From: Pseudomonas urmiensis
Lineage (GTDB): Bacteria > Pseudomonadota > Gammaproteobacteria > Pseudomonadales > Pseudomonadaceae
Length of the DNA stretch: 64,000 nt
Direction of reading: 5' to 3'
Assembly (NCBI RefSeq): GCF_014268815.2
Contig: NZ_JABWRE020000001.1
Span: 3,787,001-3,851,000, forward strand
Shown: piece by piece, positions 17,841-26,740 of the stretch
How the letters are laid out: the number at the start of each line of letters is the position of its first letter
How positions within the stretch are numbered: position 1 is the stretch's first letter
Made by a program: the position numbers and the translations under genes
The notes under the pieces: generated by a model
Databases searched by the model: none
What the model was told of the DNA's origin: nothing
The model's input: only the letters and a program-made list of their open reading frames with translations

Positions 17841-20132
17841 ATGATGAAACTGTCTTCGCTGGGCCTGGCCATGGCCCTTGCCAGTCAGGCGGCCCTGGCC
17901 GCTAACTCCGCCCCGCCCCTGCAAGACAAGCAGGCGTTCATCGACCACCTGATCGGGCAGATGACCGTCGATGAGAAGATCGGCCAGCTGCGCCTGATCA
18001 GCATCGGCCCAGAGATGCCAAAGGAAAAGATCCGCGAGGAAATCGCCGCCGGACGCATTGGCGGCACCTTCAACTCGCGCACCGCGCCGGAAAACCGCCC
18101 GATGCAAGACGCCGCCATGCGCAGCCGGTTGAAGATCCCGATGTTCTTCGCCTACGACACTATCCATGGCGAGCGCACCATCTTCCCGATTAGCCTGGGC
18201 CTGGCCGCGACCTGGGACATGGACGCGATTGCCAAGGTCGGCCGTACCTCGGCCATCGAGGCCTCCGCCGATGCCCTGGACATGACCTTCGCACCCATGG
18301 TCGACATTGCCCGCGACCCGCGCTGGGGCCGCACCAGTGAAGGCTTCGGCGAAGACACCTACCTGACTTCGCGCATTGGCCAGGAGATGGTCAAGGGCTT
18401 CCAGGGATCGAGTGCGAAGAACCCCGACAGCATCATGGCCATCGTCAAGCACTTCGCCCTGTACGGCGCAGTGGAAGGCGGGCGCGACTACAACACGGTC
18501 GATATGAGCCTGCCGAAAATGTACAACGACTACCTGCCGCCCTACCGCGCCGCGCTTGATGCGGGTGCAGGTGGCGTGATGGTCGCGCTCAACTCGATCA
18601 ACGGCGTGCCAGCCACCTCCAACACCTGGCTGATGAATGACCTGCTGCGCAAGGAGTGGGGCTTCAAGGGCGTGACCATCAGCGACCATGGCGCGATCCA
18701 GGAGCTGATCCGTCACGGCGTGGCCAAGGACGGGCGCGAAGCGGCCAAGCTGGCGATCAAGGCCGGCATCGACATGAGCATGAACGACACCCTGTATGGT
18801 GAAGAACTGCCCGGCCTGCTCAAGTCTGGCGAAGTGACCCAGGCCGAACTCGACCAGGCGGTGCGCGAGGTTCTGGGTGCCAAGTACGAGATGGGCCTGT
18901 TCGACAACCCGTACGTGCGTATCGGCAAGGCCGAGACCGATCTGAAGGACTATTACGCTAACGACCGACTGCACCGCGACGCCGCCCGCGATGTCGCCCG
19001 GCGCAGCCTGGTGTTGCTGGAAAACCGTAACCAGACCTTGCCGCTGAAGAAAACCGGCACCATCGCCCTGGTCGGCCCCCTGGCCGATGCACCGATCGAC
19101 ATGATGGGCAGCTGGGCCGCCGATGGCCGCCCCGAGCATTCCGTCACTGTGCGCGAAGGGCTGCGCCGCGCAGTCGGCGACAAGGCCAAGCTGATCTACG
19201 CCAAGGGCTCGAATGTCACTGGCGACAAGGCCATGTTTGATTACCTGAACTTCCTCAACTTCGACGCACCGGAAATCGTCGACGACCTCCGCCCTGCCGC
19301 CGTGCTGATCGACGAGGCGGTCAAGGCCGCCAAGCAATCCGACGTGGTTGTTGCCGTGGTCGGTGAGTCGCGCGGCATGTCCCACGAGTCGTCAAGCCGC
19401 ACCACCCTGGAAATTCCCGCGGTGCAACGCGAGCTGATCAAGGCACTGAAGGCCACCGGCAAGCCCCTGGTGCTGGTGCTGATGAACGGCCGCCCGCTGT
19501 CGATCGCCTGGGAACGAGACCAGGCCGATGCCCTGCTCGAAACCTGGTTCAGCGGCACCGAAGGCGGCAACGCCATCGCCGATGTGCTGTTTGGCGACTA
19601 CAACCCGTCCGGCAAGCTGGCCATCTCTTTCCCGCGTTCGGTCGGGCAGATCCCGATGTACTACAACCACCTGCGCATCGGCCGTCCGTTCACCCCTGGA
19701 AAGCCTGGCAACTACACCTCGCAGTACTTCGAGGAGCCTAATGGCCCGTTGTACCCGTTCGGCTATGGCCTGAGCTACAGCAGCTTCGAGCTGTCGGGGT
19801 TGAAGCTTGCCAGCACTCAGCTCAAGCGCGGCGACACCTTGCACGCCAAGGTGACCGTGAAGAACACCGGCAAGCGTGATGGCGAGACTGTGGTGCAGTT
19901 GTATCTGCAAGACGTCAGCGCTTCGATGAGCCGTCCGGTCAAGGAACTGAAGAACTTCCAGAAACTGATGCTCAAGGCGGGCGAATCGCGAACCTTGACC
20001 TTCAGCATCAGCGAAGAAGACCTGAAGTTCTACAATGGCCAGCTGCAGCGGGTGGCTGAGCCGGGCCAGTTCAATGTGCAGGTCGGGCTCGATTCCGAAG
20101 CGGTGCAGCAGCAGAGTTTCGAGTTGCTGTAA
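17841..20132 (+). CDS. bglX: periplasmic beta-glucosidase, GH3
   Basis: Glycoside hydrolase family 3 enzyme of 763 residues that releases glucose from beta-linked oligosaccharides in the periplasm. A signal peptide (MMKLSSLGLAMALASQAALA) is followed by the GH3 N-terminal barrel with RDPRWGR (about 158-164), KHFALYG, and the nucleophile Asp282 in GVTISDHG. The C-terminal GH3 domain contains GSWAADGRPE and GESRGMSHESSSR. A fibronectin-III-like domain (about 660-760) closes the protein. In-frame ATGs at 17832 and 17844 are alternative starts. It stands as a single gene. Confidence 0.93.
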   Translation: MMKLSSLGLAMALASQAALAANSAPPLQDKQAFIDHLIGQMTVDEKIGQLRLISIGPEMPKEKIREEIAAGRIGGTFNSRTAPENRPMQDAAMRSRLKIPMFFAYDTIHGERTIFPISLGLAATWDMDAIAKVGRTSAIEASADALDMTFAPMVDIARDPRWGRTSEGFGEDTYLTSRIGQEMVKGFQGSSAKNPDSIMAIVKHFALYGAVEGGRDYNTVDMSLPKMYNDYLPPYRAALDAGAGGVMVALNSINGVPATSNTWLMNDLLRKEWGFKGVTISDHGAIQELIRHGVAKDGREAAKLAIKAGIDMSMNDTLYGEELPGLLKSGEVTQAELDQAVREVLGAKYEMGLFDNPYVRIGKAETDLKDYYANDRLHRDAARDVARRSLVLLENRNQTLPLKKTGTIALVGPLADAPIDMMGSWAADGRPEHSVTVREGLRRAVGDKAKLIYAKGSNVTGDKAMFDYLNFLNFDAPEIVDDLRPAAVLIDEAVKAAKQSDVVVAVVGESRGMSHESSSRTTLEIPAVQRELIKALKATGKPLVLVLMNGRPLSIAWERDQADALLETWFSGTEGGNAIADVLFGDYNPSGKLAISFPRSVGQIPMYYNHLRIGRPFTPGKPGNYTSQYFEEPNGPLYPFGYGLSYSSFELSGLKLASTQLKRGDTLHAKVTVKNTGKRDGETVVQLYLQDVSASMSRPVKELKNFQKLMLKAGESRTLTFSISEEDLKFYNGQLQRVAEPGQFNVQVGLDSEAVQQQSFELL

Positions 20133-20173
20133 GGCCTCTGCCGGAGCAAGGCGCCTGCGACGGGGTGCCTTCA

Positions 20174-20260
20174 CCGGCCTCATCGCGGGGCAAGCCCGCG
20201 CCCACGCAGTCTCAACAGAAGGATACGCGTGGGAGCGGGCTTGCCCCGCGATGAGGCCGG
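20174..20260. repeat. REP pair (inverted)
   Basis: CCGGCCTCATCGCGGGGCAA at the left and its inverted copy ending TGAGGCCGG at 20260 form a near-perfect large palindrome between bglX and the sensor kinase gene. Confidence 0.9.
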
Positions 20261-20309
20261 CACACCTAGCACACCTCCAATAGATCTCAACAGCCCCAGG
20301 ATCTGCACC

Positions 20310-22067
20310 ATGCCTTCTTCGTTTCGCGCACTGCGCCTGGGCCTGATCGTGTTGCTGATTGTGGTCGGCACCGCTCTGAGCGCCGGCTGGGCCATGCATC
20401 AGGCCAAGCGCCAGTCGATGGAAACCGACGCCCGCCGTGCCGCCCAGCAATTGGGCTTGTACGCCAATTCTCTGCATACCCTGATCGAACGCTACCGCGC
20501 CCTGCCGGCGGTATTGGCACTGGACCCGGAACTGATCGCCGCCTTGCGTGGCCCGGTCAGCGAGCCGGTGCAAGATGCCCTCAACCGCAAGCTCGAACGC
20601 ATCAACGGTGCGGCCAACTCCTCTACTCTTGAGTTGCTCGACCATACCGGCCTGGCGGTCGCCGCCAGCAACTGGCGCCTGCCGACCACCTATGTCGGCT
20701 CCAACTATGGCTTTCGCCCCTACTTCAAACAGACCCGCACCCAGGGCAGTGGCCGCTTCTACGCGGTCGGCGTGACCAGTGGCGTGCCAGGTTATTTCCT
20801 CTCAAGCGCGGTCAATGACGAGCAAGGGCGCTTTCTTGGCGCCATGGTGGTCAAGCTGGAGTTCCCCGAACTTGAGCGCGAATGGCGCCAGGGCAGCGAT
20901 GTACTGTTGGTCAGCGATGCCCGCGGGATCATCTTCATCGCTAACCAGGACGGCTGGCGTTACCGTGAACTGGCGCCGCTGACGGGCGCCGACCGCGCAG
21001 AACTGGCCGAAACCCGTCAGTACGACAAGCAACCACTGGTCCCGCTGCAGCACCAGGTGTTGACGCGCTTCGATGGCAACAGCCACCTGAGCCGAGTGCA
21101 ACGCCCGGATGGCCCGGTTGAATACCTGTGGCAAAGCCTGCCGCTGGAAGGCGAAGGCTGGACCTTGCACCTGCTACGCAAACCCCAGGTCAGTGAGGAC
21201 GGGCGCAACGCCGCGCTGGCCGCCGCCGCGATCTGGCTGACCCTGGTGTTCGCCGCGCTGTTCGTCAGCCAGCGCCTGCGCCTGGCGCGCTTGCGCCAGC
21301 GCAGCCGTGAAGAGCTCAAGCGCCAGGTCGAAGAGCGCACCCGTGAACTGCGCACCGCCCAGGAGGGGCTGGTGCAGTCGGCCAAACTGGCGGCGCTGGG
21401 GCAGATGTCAGCAGCGCTGGCGCATGAGATCAACCAGCCGCTGACCACCCAACGCATGCAACTGGAAACCCTGCGCCTGCTGCTCGACCATGGCCGCCTC
21501 GATGAAGCGCGCCAAGCCCTGGAGCCGCTGGAGCAAATGCTCGCGCGCATGGCGGCGCTCACCGGCCACCTGAAGACCTTCGCCCGCAATAGCCCTGGTG
21601 GGCTGCGCGAACGCCTGGACCTGGCCAATGTGGTCGACCAGGCCCTGCATCTATTGGACGCCCGCATCCGCAGCGATGAAGTCGAAGTGGCGCTGTACCT
21701 GGCCCGCCCGGCCTGGGTGCGCGGTGATGCGATCCGCCTGGAGCAGGTGCTGATCAACCTGCTGCGCAATGCCCTCGACGCCATGGCCGACAAACGCTAC
21801 AAACGCCTGGAGATCCGCATCGAAACTGACAACGGCCAGTGGCGCCTGAGCGTGCTCGACTCCGGTGGCGGTATCGATGAAACCGACTTGGCCAAGGTCT
21901 TCGACCCGTTCTTCACCACCAAGCCGGTGGGCGAAGGCCTCGGCCTGGGCCTGGCGATCTCCTATGGCATCGTCCATGATGCCGGCGGCCAGTTGCAAGT
22001 CGAGAACCTGCCTGGCGGCGCACGCTTTAGCCTGACCCTGCCTCGCGATCTGGAGCCGGTATGTTGA
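20310..22067 (+). CDS. dctB: DctB-type sensor histidine kinase
   Basis: Membrane histidine kinase of 585 residues. Transmembrane segments near 9-27 and about 295-318 enclose a periplasmic sensor domain ([21 protein letters not shown]) typical of C4-dicarboxylate sensors. A coiled coil leads to the H-box [11 protein letters not shown] with phosphorylated His372. The ATP-binding part has [40 protein letters not shown] lies before ATG 20310. It overlaps dctD by seven bases. The neighbour kgtP suggests sensing of 2-oxoglutarate or related dicarboxylates. Confidence 0.9.
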   Translation: MPSSFRALRLGLIVLLIVVGTALSAGWAMHQAKRQSMETDARRAAQQLGLYANSLHTLIERYRALPAVLALDPELIAALRGPVSEPVQDALNRKLERINGAANSSTLELLDHTGLAVAASNWRLPTTYVGSNYGFRPYFKQTRTQGSGRFYAVGVTSGVPGYFLSSAVNDEQGRFLGAMVVKLEFPELEREWRQGSDVLLVSDARGIIFIANQDGWRYRELAPLTGADRAELAETRQYDKQPLVPLQHQVLTRFDGNSHLSRVQRPDGPVEYLWQSLPLEGEGWTLHLLRKPQVSEDGRNAALAAAAIWLTLVFAALFVSQRLRLARLRQRSREELKRQVEERTRELRTAQEGLVQSAKLAALGQMSAALAHEINQPLTTQRMQLETLRLLLDHGRLDEARQALEPLEQMLARMAALTGHLKTFARNSPGGLRERLDLANVVDQALHLLDARIRSDEVEVALYLARPAWVRGDAIRLEQVLINLLRNALDAMADKRYKRLEIRIETDNGQWRLSVLDSGGGIDETDLAKVFDPFFTTKPVGEGLGLGLAISYGIVHDAGGQLQVENLPGGARFSLTLPRDLEPVC

Positions 22068-23395
22068 ATTCAGTGATCGTCGTCGATGATGAAGCCAGTA
22101 TCCGCACCGCGGTCGAACAGTGGCTGAGCCTGTCGGGCTTCAGCGTGCAGCTGTTCGCCCGTGCCGAGGAGTGCCTGGCGCAACTGCCGGCGCACTTCCC
22201 AGGGGTGATCATCAGCGATGTGCGCATGCCAGGGATGGGCGGTTTGCAGTTGCTTGAACAGTTACACGCACAAGACCCCGACCTGCCAGTGATACTGCTC
22301 ACCGGCCACGGTGATGTGCCGATGGCGGTGGAAGCCATGCGCAACGGCGCTTATGACTTTCTGGAAAAGCCCTTCACGCCCCAGCACTTGCTGGGCAGCC
22401 TGCGCCGCGCCCTGGAAAAGCGCCAACTGGTGCTGGAGAACCGCCGCCTGCACGAACAGGCCGACCTCAAGGCGCGTTTGGAGAGCACGCTGCTGGGCAT
22501 GTCCCAGGGCCTGCAGCAACTGCGCCGACAGGTGCTGGACCTGGCCAGCCTGCCGGTCAATGTGCTGATTCGAGGGGAAACCGGCAGCGGCAAGGAGCGT
22601 GTGGCGCGCTGCCTGCACGACTTCGGGCCGCGCGCCGACAAGCCGTTCGTGGCGCTCAATTGCGCAGCGATCCCGGAAGCGTTGTTCGAAGCCGAACTGT
22701 TTGGCCATGAAAGCGGCGCCTTCACCGGTGCTCAGGGCAAACGCATCGGCAAGCTGGAATACGCCAACGGCGGCACGGTGTTTCTCGACGAAATCGAGAG
22801 CATGCCGTTGGCCCAACAGGCCAAGCTGCTGCGGGTGATCCAGGAGCAGAAGCTCGAACGCCTGGGCGCCAACCAAAGCATCAATGTCGACCTGAGAATT
22901 ATCGCCGCAACCAAACCGGATCTGCTGGAAGAAGCCCGCGCCGGGCGCTTCCGGGAAGACCTGGCCTATCGCTTGAACGTCGCCGAACTGCGCCTGGCAC
23001 CGCTGCGCGAACGGCGAGAAGACATCCCGCTGCTGTTCGAGTTTTTCGCCCGCACTAGCGCCGAGCGCTTGAACCGCAGCGCACCTGCGCTATCCGGGGC
23101 ACAGTTGGCGCAATTGTTGGCCCACGATTGGCCGGGCAATGTCCGCGAGCTGGCCAATGCCGCAGAACGCCATGCCTTGGGGCTGGGGGCGTCCAGTGCC
23201 GAGCAGAGCCACGGCGGGTCATCGTTGGTCGAACAGATGGAAGCCTTCGAAGCGCAATGCCTGCGCGCCGCCCTGCGCCAGCATAAGGGTGAGATCAAGG
23301 GCGTGATGGAAACCCTGCAATTGCCACGGCGAACGTTGAACGAGAAGATGCAGCGCCATGGTCTGATTCGAGAAGATTTCATTGAGCGCGAATAG
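22061..23395 (+). CDS. dctD: DctD-type sigma-54 response regulator
   Basis: NtrC-family activator of 444 residues. The receiver domain has Asp9-Asp10, phosphoacceptor Asp53 in ISDVRMPG and Lys103 in EKPF. The AAA+ domain has Walker A GETGSGKE (172-179), GAFTGA (219-224) for sigma-54 contact, and Walker B FLDE (241-244). A Fis-type helix-turn-helix closes the protein (GVMETLQLPRRTLNEKM). It partners the kinase encoded just upstream and probably activates the sigma-54 promoter at 23609 before kgtP. Confidence 0.93.
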   Translation: MLNSVIVVDDEASIRTAVEQWLSLSGFSVQLFARAEECLAQLPAHFPGVIISDVRMPGMGGLQLLEQLHAQDPDLPVILLTGHGDVPMAVEAMRNGAYDFLEKPFTPQHLLGSLRRALEKRQLVLENRRLHEQADLKARLESTLLGMSQGLQQLRRQVLDLASLPVNVLIRGETGSGKERVARCLHDFGPRADKPFVALNCAAIPEALFEAELFGHESGAFTGAQGKRIGKLEYANGGTVFLDEIESMPLAQQAKLLRVIQEQKLERLGANQSINVDLRIIAATKPDLLEEARAGRFREDLAYRLNVAELRLAPLRERREDIPLLFEFFARTSAERLNRSAPALSGAQLAQLLAHDWPGNVRELANAAERHALGLGASSAEQSHGGSSLVEQMEAFEAQCLRAALRQHKGEIKGVMETLQLPRRTLNEKMQRHGLIREDFIERE

Positions 23396-23412
23396 GCGGA
23401 TTTTTGCCTATT
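23391..23412 (+). promoter_or_regulatory. hairpin over the dctD stop codon
   Basis: AATAGGC (23391-23397) and GCCTATT (23406-23412) form a perfect 7-bp stem with an 8-base loop that includes a short T-run. It may end the dctBD transcript or be a binding site for the activator. Confidence 0.4.
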
Positions 23413-23426
23413 TCATCTTTAAGATA

Positions 23427-23440
23427 AGCGGATATCCGCT
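23427..23440. promoter_or_regulatory. palindrome, candidate DctD upstream activator site
   Basis: AGCGGATATCCGCT is a perfect 14-bp palindrome about 170 bases upstream of the kgtP sigma-54 promoter, a typical distance for NtrC-family activators. Assignment to DctD is by position only. Confidence 0.4.
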
Positions 23441-23608
23441 CATTTAAGGCGATTTACCTGAACGGTGGTGGCGCACGGCACGCATTGTGCGACAACAAGC
23501 CGCAGCCTCAATCGCCTCGTGCAAGGCCTTGGTTACGCGGTTTCACTGTTTTTTGCGGGAGCGCACGACACCATGGTGCGCCCCCAAATGGATCGCCCTG
23601 TACCCATC

Positions 23609-23624
23609 TGGCACACCTTCTGCA
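23609..23624 (+). promoter_or_regulatory. sigma-54 promoter of kgtP
   Basis: TGGCACACCTTCTGCA matches the -24/-12 consensus TGGCAC-N5-TTGCA with one mismatch and the required 10-base spacing between GG and GC. It lies 60 bases before the kgtP start, and a sigma-54 activator gene is directly upstream. Confidence 0.75.
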
Positions 23625-23683
23625 AACACCTGTGCAAGCGCACCCCAGCGCGCTCCACAAAAACAACGAGAAGGTTACCTCTG

Positions 23684-25003
23684 ATGGATAACGCCACCTC
23701 CCTGCCAACCGGGGCGGCCATAGCGCCTGCCGCGGAAAAAACCACCGCCAGCCGTCTCAAGTCGATTTTCAGCGGCTCGATCGGCAACATGGTCGAGTGG
23801 TACGACTGGTACGTCTACGCTGCATTCTCGCTGTACTTCGCCAAGGCCTTCTTCCCCGCTGGCGACACCACCGCACAACTGCTCAACACCGCCGCAATTT
23901 TCGCCGTGGGCTTCCTGATGCGCCCAATCGGCGGCTGGCTGATGGGCCTGTACGCCGACCGCAAGGGCCGCAAAGCGGCATTGATGGCCTCGGTCCTGCT
24001 GATGTGCGCAGGCTCGCTGGTCATCGCCCTGACCCCGGGCTATGAAACCATCGGCGTCGCCGCCCCGATCCTGCTGGTACTTGCGCGCTTGCTGCAAGGC
24101 CTGTCGGTGGGCGGTGAATACGGCACCTCGGCTACCTACCTCAGCGAAATGGCCAGCAAGGAGCGTCGTGGCTTCTTCTCAAGCTTCCAGTACGTGACGC
24201 TGATCTCTGGCCAGCTCATTGCCCTGGCAGTGCTGATCATTCTGCAGAACACCCTGACCACCGAAGAGCTGTACGCCTGGGGCTGGCGTGTACCGTTCGT
24301 GATCGGCGCGCTGTGCGCAGTGGTCGCGCTGTACCTGCGTCGTGGCATGGAAGAGACTGCCTCCTTCACCAAGAAAGAGAAGTCCAAGGAAAGCCTGATG
24401 CGCACCCTGATGCGCCATCCCAAGGAGCTGCTGACCGTAGTCGGCCTGACCATGGGCGGTACCCTGGCCTTCTACACCTACACCACCTACATGCAGAAGT
24501 ACCTGGTCAACACCGTGGGCATGAGCATCAGTGACTCGACCACCATTTCGGCGGCTACGTTGTTCCTGTTCATGTGCCTGCAACCGGTGATTGGCGGCCT
24601 GTCCGACAAGATTGGCCGGCGCCCGATCCTGATCGCTTTCGGCGTGCTCGGCACCCTGTTCACCGTACCGATCCTCAGCACCCTGCACACCATCACCACC
24701 TGGTGGGGCGCGTTCTTCCTGATCATGGCGGCGCTGATCATCGTCAGCGGCTACACCTCGATCAACGCCGTGGTCAAAGCCGAGCTGTTCCCTACTGAAA
24801 TCCGCGCCCTGGGCGTGGGCCTGCCGTACGCGCTGACCGTGTCGATCTTCGGCGGCACCGCCGAGTACGTGGCGCTGTGGTTCAAGAGCGTCGGCATGGA
24901 GAGCGGCTTCTACTGGTACGTCACCGGCTGCATCGCGTGCTCGCTGCTGGTCTACGCGACCATGAAAGACACCAAGACCCACTCGCGGATCACGACCGAC
25001 TGA
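23684..25003 (+). CDS. kgtP: MFS 2-oxoglutarate/dicarboxylate:H+ symporter
   Basis: Metabolite:H+ symporter of the MFS, 439 residues, with about 12 transmembrane segments. The N terminus GNMVEWYDWYVYAAFSLYF and GGWLMGLYADRKGRK are signatures of the KgtP/ShiA/ProP group; [20 protein letters not shown] is also typical. It probably imports 2-oxoglutarate. GAGAAGG lies before ATG 23684. A sigma-54 promoter precedes it, and an AANAANAA motif at 23659-23666 overlaps the translation start region, suggesting Crc/Hfq repression. A strong terminator follows. Confidence 0.85.
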   Translation: MDNATSLPTGAAIAPAAEKTTASRLKSIFSGSIGNMVEWYDWYVYAAFSLYFAKAFFPAGDTTAQLLNTAAIFAVGFLMRPIGGWLMGLYADRKGRKAALMASVLLMCAGSLVIALTPGYETIGVAAPILLVLARLLQGLSVGGEYGTSATYLSEMASKERRGFFSSFQYVTLISGQLIALAVLIILQNTLTTEELYAWGWRVPFVIGALCAVVALYLRRGMEETASFTKKEKSKESLMRTLMRHPKELLTVVGLTMGGTLAFYTYTTYMQKYLVNTVGMSISDSTTISAATLFLFMCLQPVIGGLSDKIGRRPILIAFGVLGTLFTVPILSTLHTITTWWGAFFLIMAALIIVSGYTSINAVVKAELFPTEIRALGVGLPYALTVSIFGGTAEYVALWFKSVGMESGFYWYVTGCIACSLLVYATMKDTKTHSRITTD

Positions 25004-25024
25004 TCCTGCTCGGGCTGTAACCAG

Positions 25025-25057
25025 AAAGGGGCGCACCGTCAGACGGTGCGCCCCTTT
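25025..25057 (+). terminator. rho-independent terminator after kgtP
   Basis: AAAGGGGCGCACCG and CGGTGCGCCCCTTTT form a long GC-rich stem ending in a T-run, about 20 bases after the kgtP stop. Confidence 0.9.
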
Positions 25058-25379
25058 TGCATTTGGGCAGTTCGCTTTTGGGGTAAACCCGCTCTCACAG
25101 AGTCCAAACGATGTGGCAAACCTGTGACGCCGCTATAGCTCGACGAACGGTCTGAGCGTTAATTACTCATTAATCCCCCGCCGTCATCCTGACATTGCTG
25201 ACCAACCTGCCAAGAAATCACTCCCCCGGGTAAATGACCTCGGGAATTCCTAGGCACTCAAACAAACATCGATAAATACGATTATTAAACCCAGATATTT
25301 GCGCTTTTTAATCAAATTAATCGGCGTAACATTAAACCCATAGAAACAAACAACCCAACGACTCACCGGAGCAACGACC
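25058..25379. other. AT-rich gap before the repeat-protein gene
   Basis: About 320 bases without a recognisable gene. The part from about 25145 to 25360 is clearly richer in A and T than its neighbours (for example AAATACGATTATTAAACC). It probably holds the promoter of the gene at 25380; CACCGGAGCAACG before the ATG supplies the ribosome site. No clear -35/-10 pair was fixed. Confidence 0.5.
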
Positions 25380-25745
25380 ATGAAAAACAAACTGATCCTG
25401 ACCCTGGCTCTCTCTGTACTGGCTACTGGCGCCTTCGCCGAAGACGGTTTTGACCGCACCACCGCCCACAACTTCGCCACCGCTCAAACCCAGTCGGCGG
25501 CCTATGCAGAAGATGGTTTTGACCGCACTGGCGGCGCACGCTTCGCCGAAGATGGCTTCGATCGCACTGGCGGCGCACGCTTCGCCGAAGACGGCTTCGA
25601 CCGCACTGGCGGCGCACGCTTCGCTGAAGATGGCTTCGACCGCACTGGCGGCGCACGCTTCGCCGAAGATGGCTTCGATCGCACTGGCGGCGCACGCTTC
25701 GCCGAAGACGGTTTCGATCGCACCAACGCCCACCGCATCAGCTGA
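25380..25745 (+). CDS. secreted tandem-repeat protein (AEDGFDRTGGARF units)
   Basis: A 121-residue protein with a signal peptide (MKNKLILTLALSVLATGAFA) and then seven copies of EDGFDRT. The first two are separated by 16 residues; five units of AEDGFDRTGGARF follow head to tail (residues 43-107), and a last divergent unit ends NAHRIS. The mature protein is short, polar and probably disordered. Similar small Pseudomonas exported proteins with AEGGADRL-like repeats exist, but I know no function for them. Each unit restores the FA-ED junction that signal peptidase would cut at residue 20. GGAG precedes the ATG. No partner gene is evident. Confidence 0.8.
   Translation: MKNKLILTLALSVLATGAFAEDGFDRTTAHNFATAQTQSAAYAEDGFDRTGGARFAEDGFDRTGGARFAEDGFDRTGGARFAEDGFDRTGGARFAEDGFDRTGGARFAEDGFDRTNAHRIS
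25506..25700 (+). repeat. five 39-bp tandem repeats inside the gene
   Basis: Five direct copies of a 39-base unit differ only at a few third-codon positions (GAT/GAC, GCC/GCT). The near identity at DNA level points to recent expansion or gene conversion, and copy number may vary between strains. Confidence 0.9.
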
Positions 25746-25763
25746 TTGCTGATGCTCACACCC

Positions 25764-25783
25764 AGCCCGGCTTCGGTCGGGCT
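25764..25783 (+). terminator. terminator-like hairpin after the repeat-protein gene
   Basis: AGCCCG and CGGGCT form a 6-bp stem around GCTTCGGT, 18 bases after the stop. The T-run is weak (TTAATCATTT). Confidence 0.6.
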
Positions 25784-25862
25784 TAATCATTTCCAGCAAG
25801 GCTCAGGCTTGGCACACTAGGCGCCTCGTCCATCCCAGAGGAAGGGCCCCGGCCCTGAGCAG

Positions 25863-26474
25863 ATGTACTACTACGAACCCGCCAAAGGCCACGGCCTGCC
25901 CCACGACCCGTTCAACGCCATCGTCGGCCCTCGACCCATCGGCTGGATCTCTTCGCAAGACCGCGAAGGCCGCCTGAACCTGGCGCCATACAGCTTCTTC
26001 AACGCCTTCAATTACATTCCACCGATCATCGGTTTCTGCAGTGTCGGGCGCAAAGACAGCCTGAACAATATCGAGCAGACCGGCGAATTCGTCTGGAACC
26101 TGGCCACTCGGCCACTGGCCGAGCAGATGAACCAAAGCTGCGCAGCAGTCGCTGCGGAAGTCGATGAGTTCGTCTTGAGTGGCCTGACGCCAACGGCATC
26201 GCGGTTGGTCGGCGTGCCGCGGGTGGGTGAAAGCCCGGTCGCCTTCGAATGCAAGGTCAGCCAGATCGTCCAGCTCAAACGCGCTGACCAGGAGCTGGTG
26301 CCCAGCTGGCTGATCCTCGGTGAAGTAGTGGCGGTGCACATCGCCGAGCATCTGCTCAAAGACGGCATCTACGACACCGCTGCCGGCGAGCCAATCCTGC
26401 GCGGCGGCGGCCCGCAGGACTACTTCGAACTGGGCAACCTGTTCAAGATGGGCCGGCCCCAGGTCAACGGCTGA
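25863..26474 (+). CDS. flavin reductase-like protein
   Basis: FMN-binding split-barrel protein of 203 residues. GPRPIGWISSQDREGRLNLAPYSFFN (about 22-47) is the family's flavin-binding start, and GFCSVGRKDSLNNIEQTGEFVWNL follows. Members reduce or bind FMN, some serving flavin-dependent oxygenases. No oxygenase gene is adjacent, so its partner is unknown. The convergent small gene at 26475 begins at the next base after its stop. Confidence 0.8.
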   Translation: MYYYEPAKGHGLPHDPFNAIVGPRPIGWISSQDREGRLNLAPYSFFNAFNYIPPIIGFCSVGRKDSLNNIEQTGEFVWNLATRPLAEQMNQSCAAVAAEVDEFVLSGLTPTASRLVGVPRVGESPVAFECKVSQIVQLKRADQELVPSWLILGEVVAVHIAEHLLKDGIYDTAAGEPILRGGGPQDYFELGNLFKMGRPQVNG

Positions 26475-26708
26475 TCACCAGATCAGCTCGCCCTCTTCGC
26501 TCACCCCTTGCAGGCGTTCAAGCTCGGCGCAGGCGGCCTCATCGGCCGCTATCGCGCCTTTGAACACCTGGCCATCGAGCACCTTGTGAAAGCGCGGGGT
26601 GCCCATGCCGTTCAATGCCTTCACCGCAATCGCCGCGTTATAACCACCACCTTCTACGGGGACCATCGCCGAAACCGCTTCGAAGTGGGGGAACTCTCTA
26701 CGTGCCAT
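26475..26708 (-). CDS. small conserved hypothetical protein
   Basis: A 77-residue protein, MARREFPHFEAVSAMV, with no signal peptide or membrane segment and a moderately acidic C terminus. I do not recognise the family. Its stop abuts that of the convergent flavin reductase-like gene. It is the likely downstream gene of the monooxygenase-domain gene at 26741, on the same strand with a 32-base gap. Confidence 0.6.
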   Translation of the reverse strand: MARREFPHFEAVSAMVPVEGGGYNAAIAVKALNGMGTPRFHKVLDGQVFKGAIAADEAACAELERLQGVSEEGELIW

Positions 26709-26740
26709 CGTGCAATCCAGTCTGGGTAAAAGTGCGCATT

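Noticed and set aside
17787..19385. A 532-codon frame antisense to bglX
   Set aside because: Composition of a shadow frame; the opposite strand encodes a complete GH3 enzyme.
25506..25700. CRISPR-like array
   Set aside because: The 39-base units are directly adjacent with no unique spacers and form a reading frame.
25332..25799. Antisense frames over the tandem repeats with repeating EAIFGEACAAS units
   Set aside because: Repetition simply follows from the 39-bp units, which keep all frames open. The plus-strand frame has the signal peptide and ribosome site.
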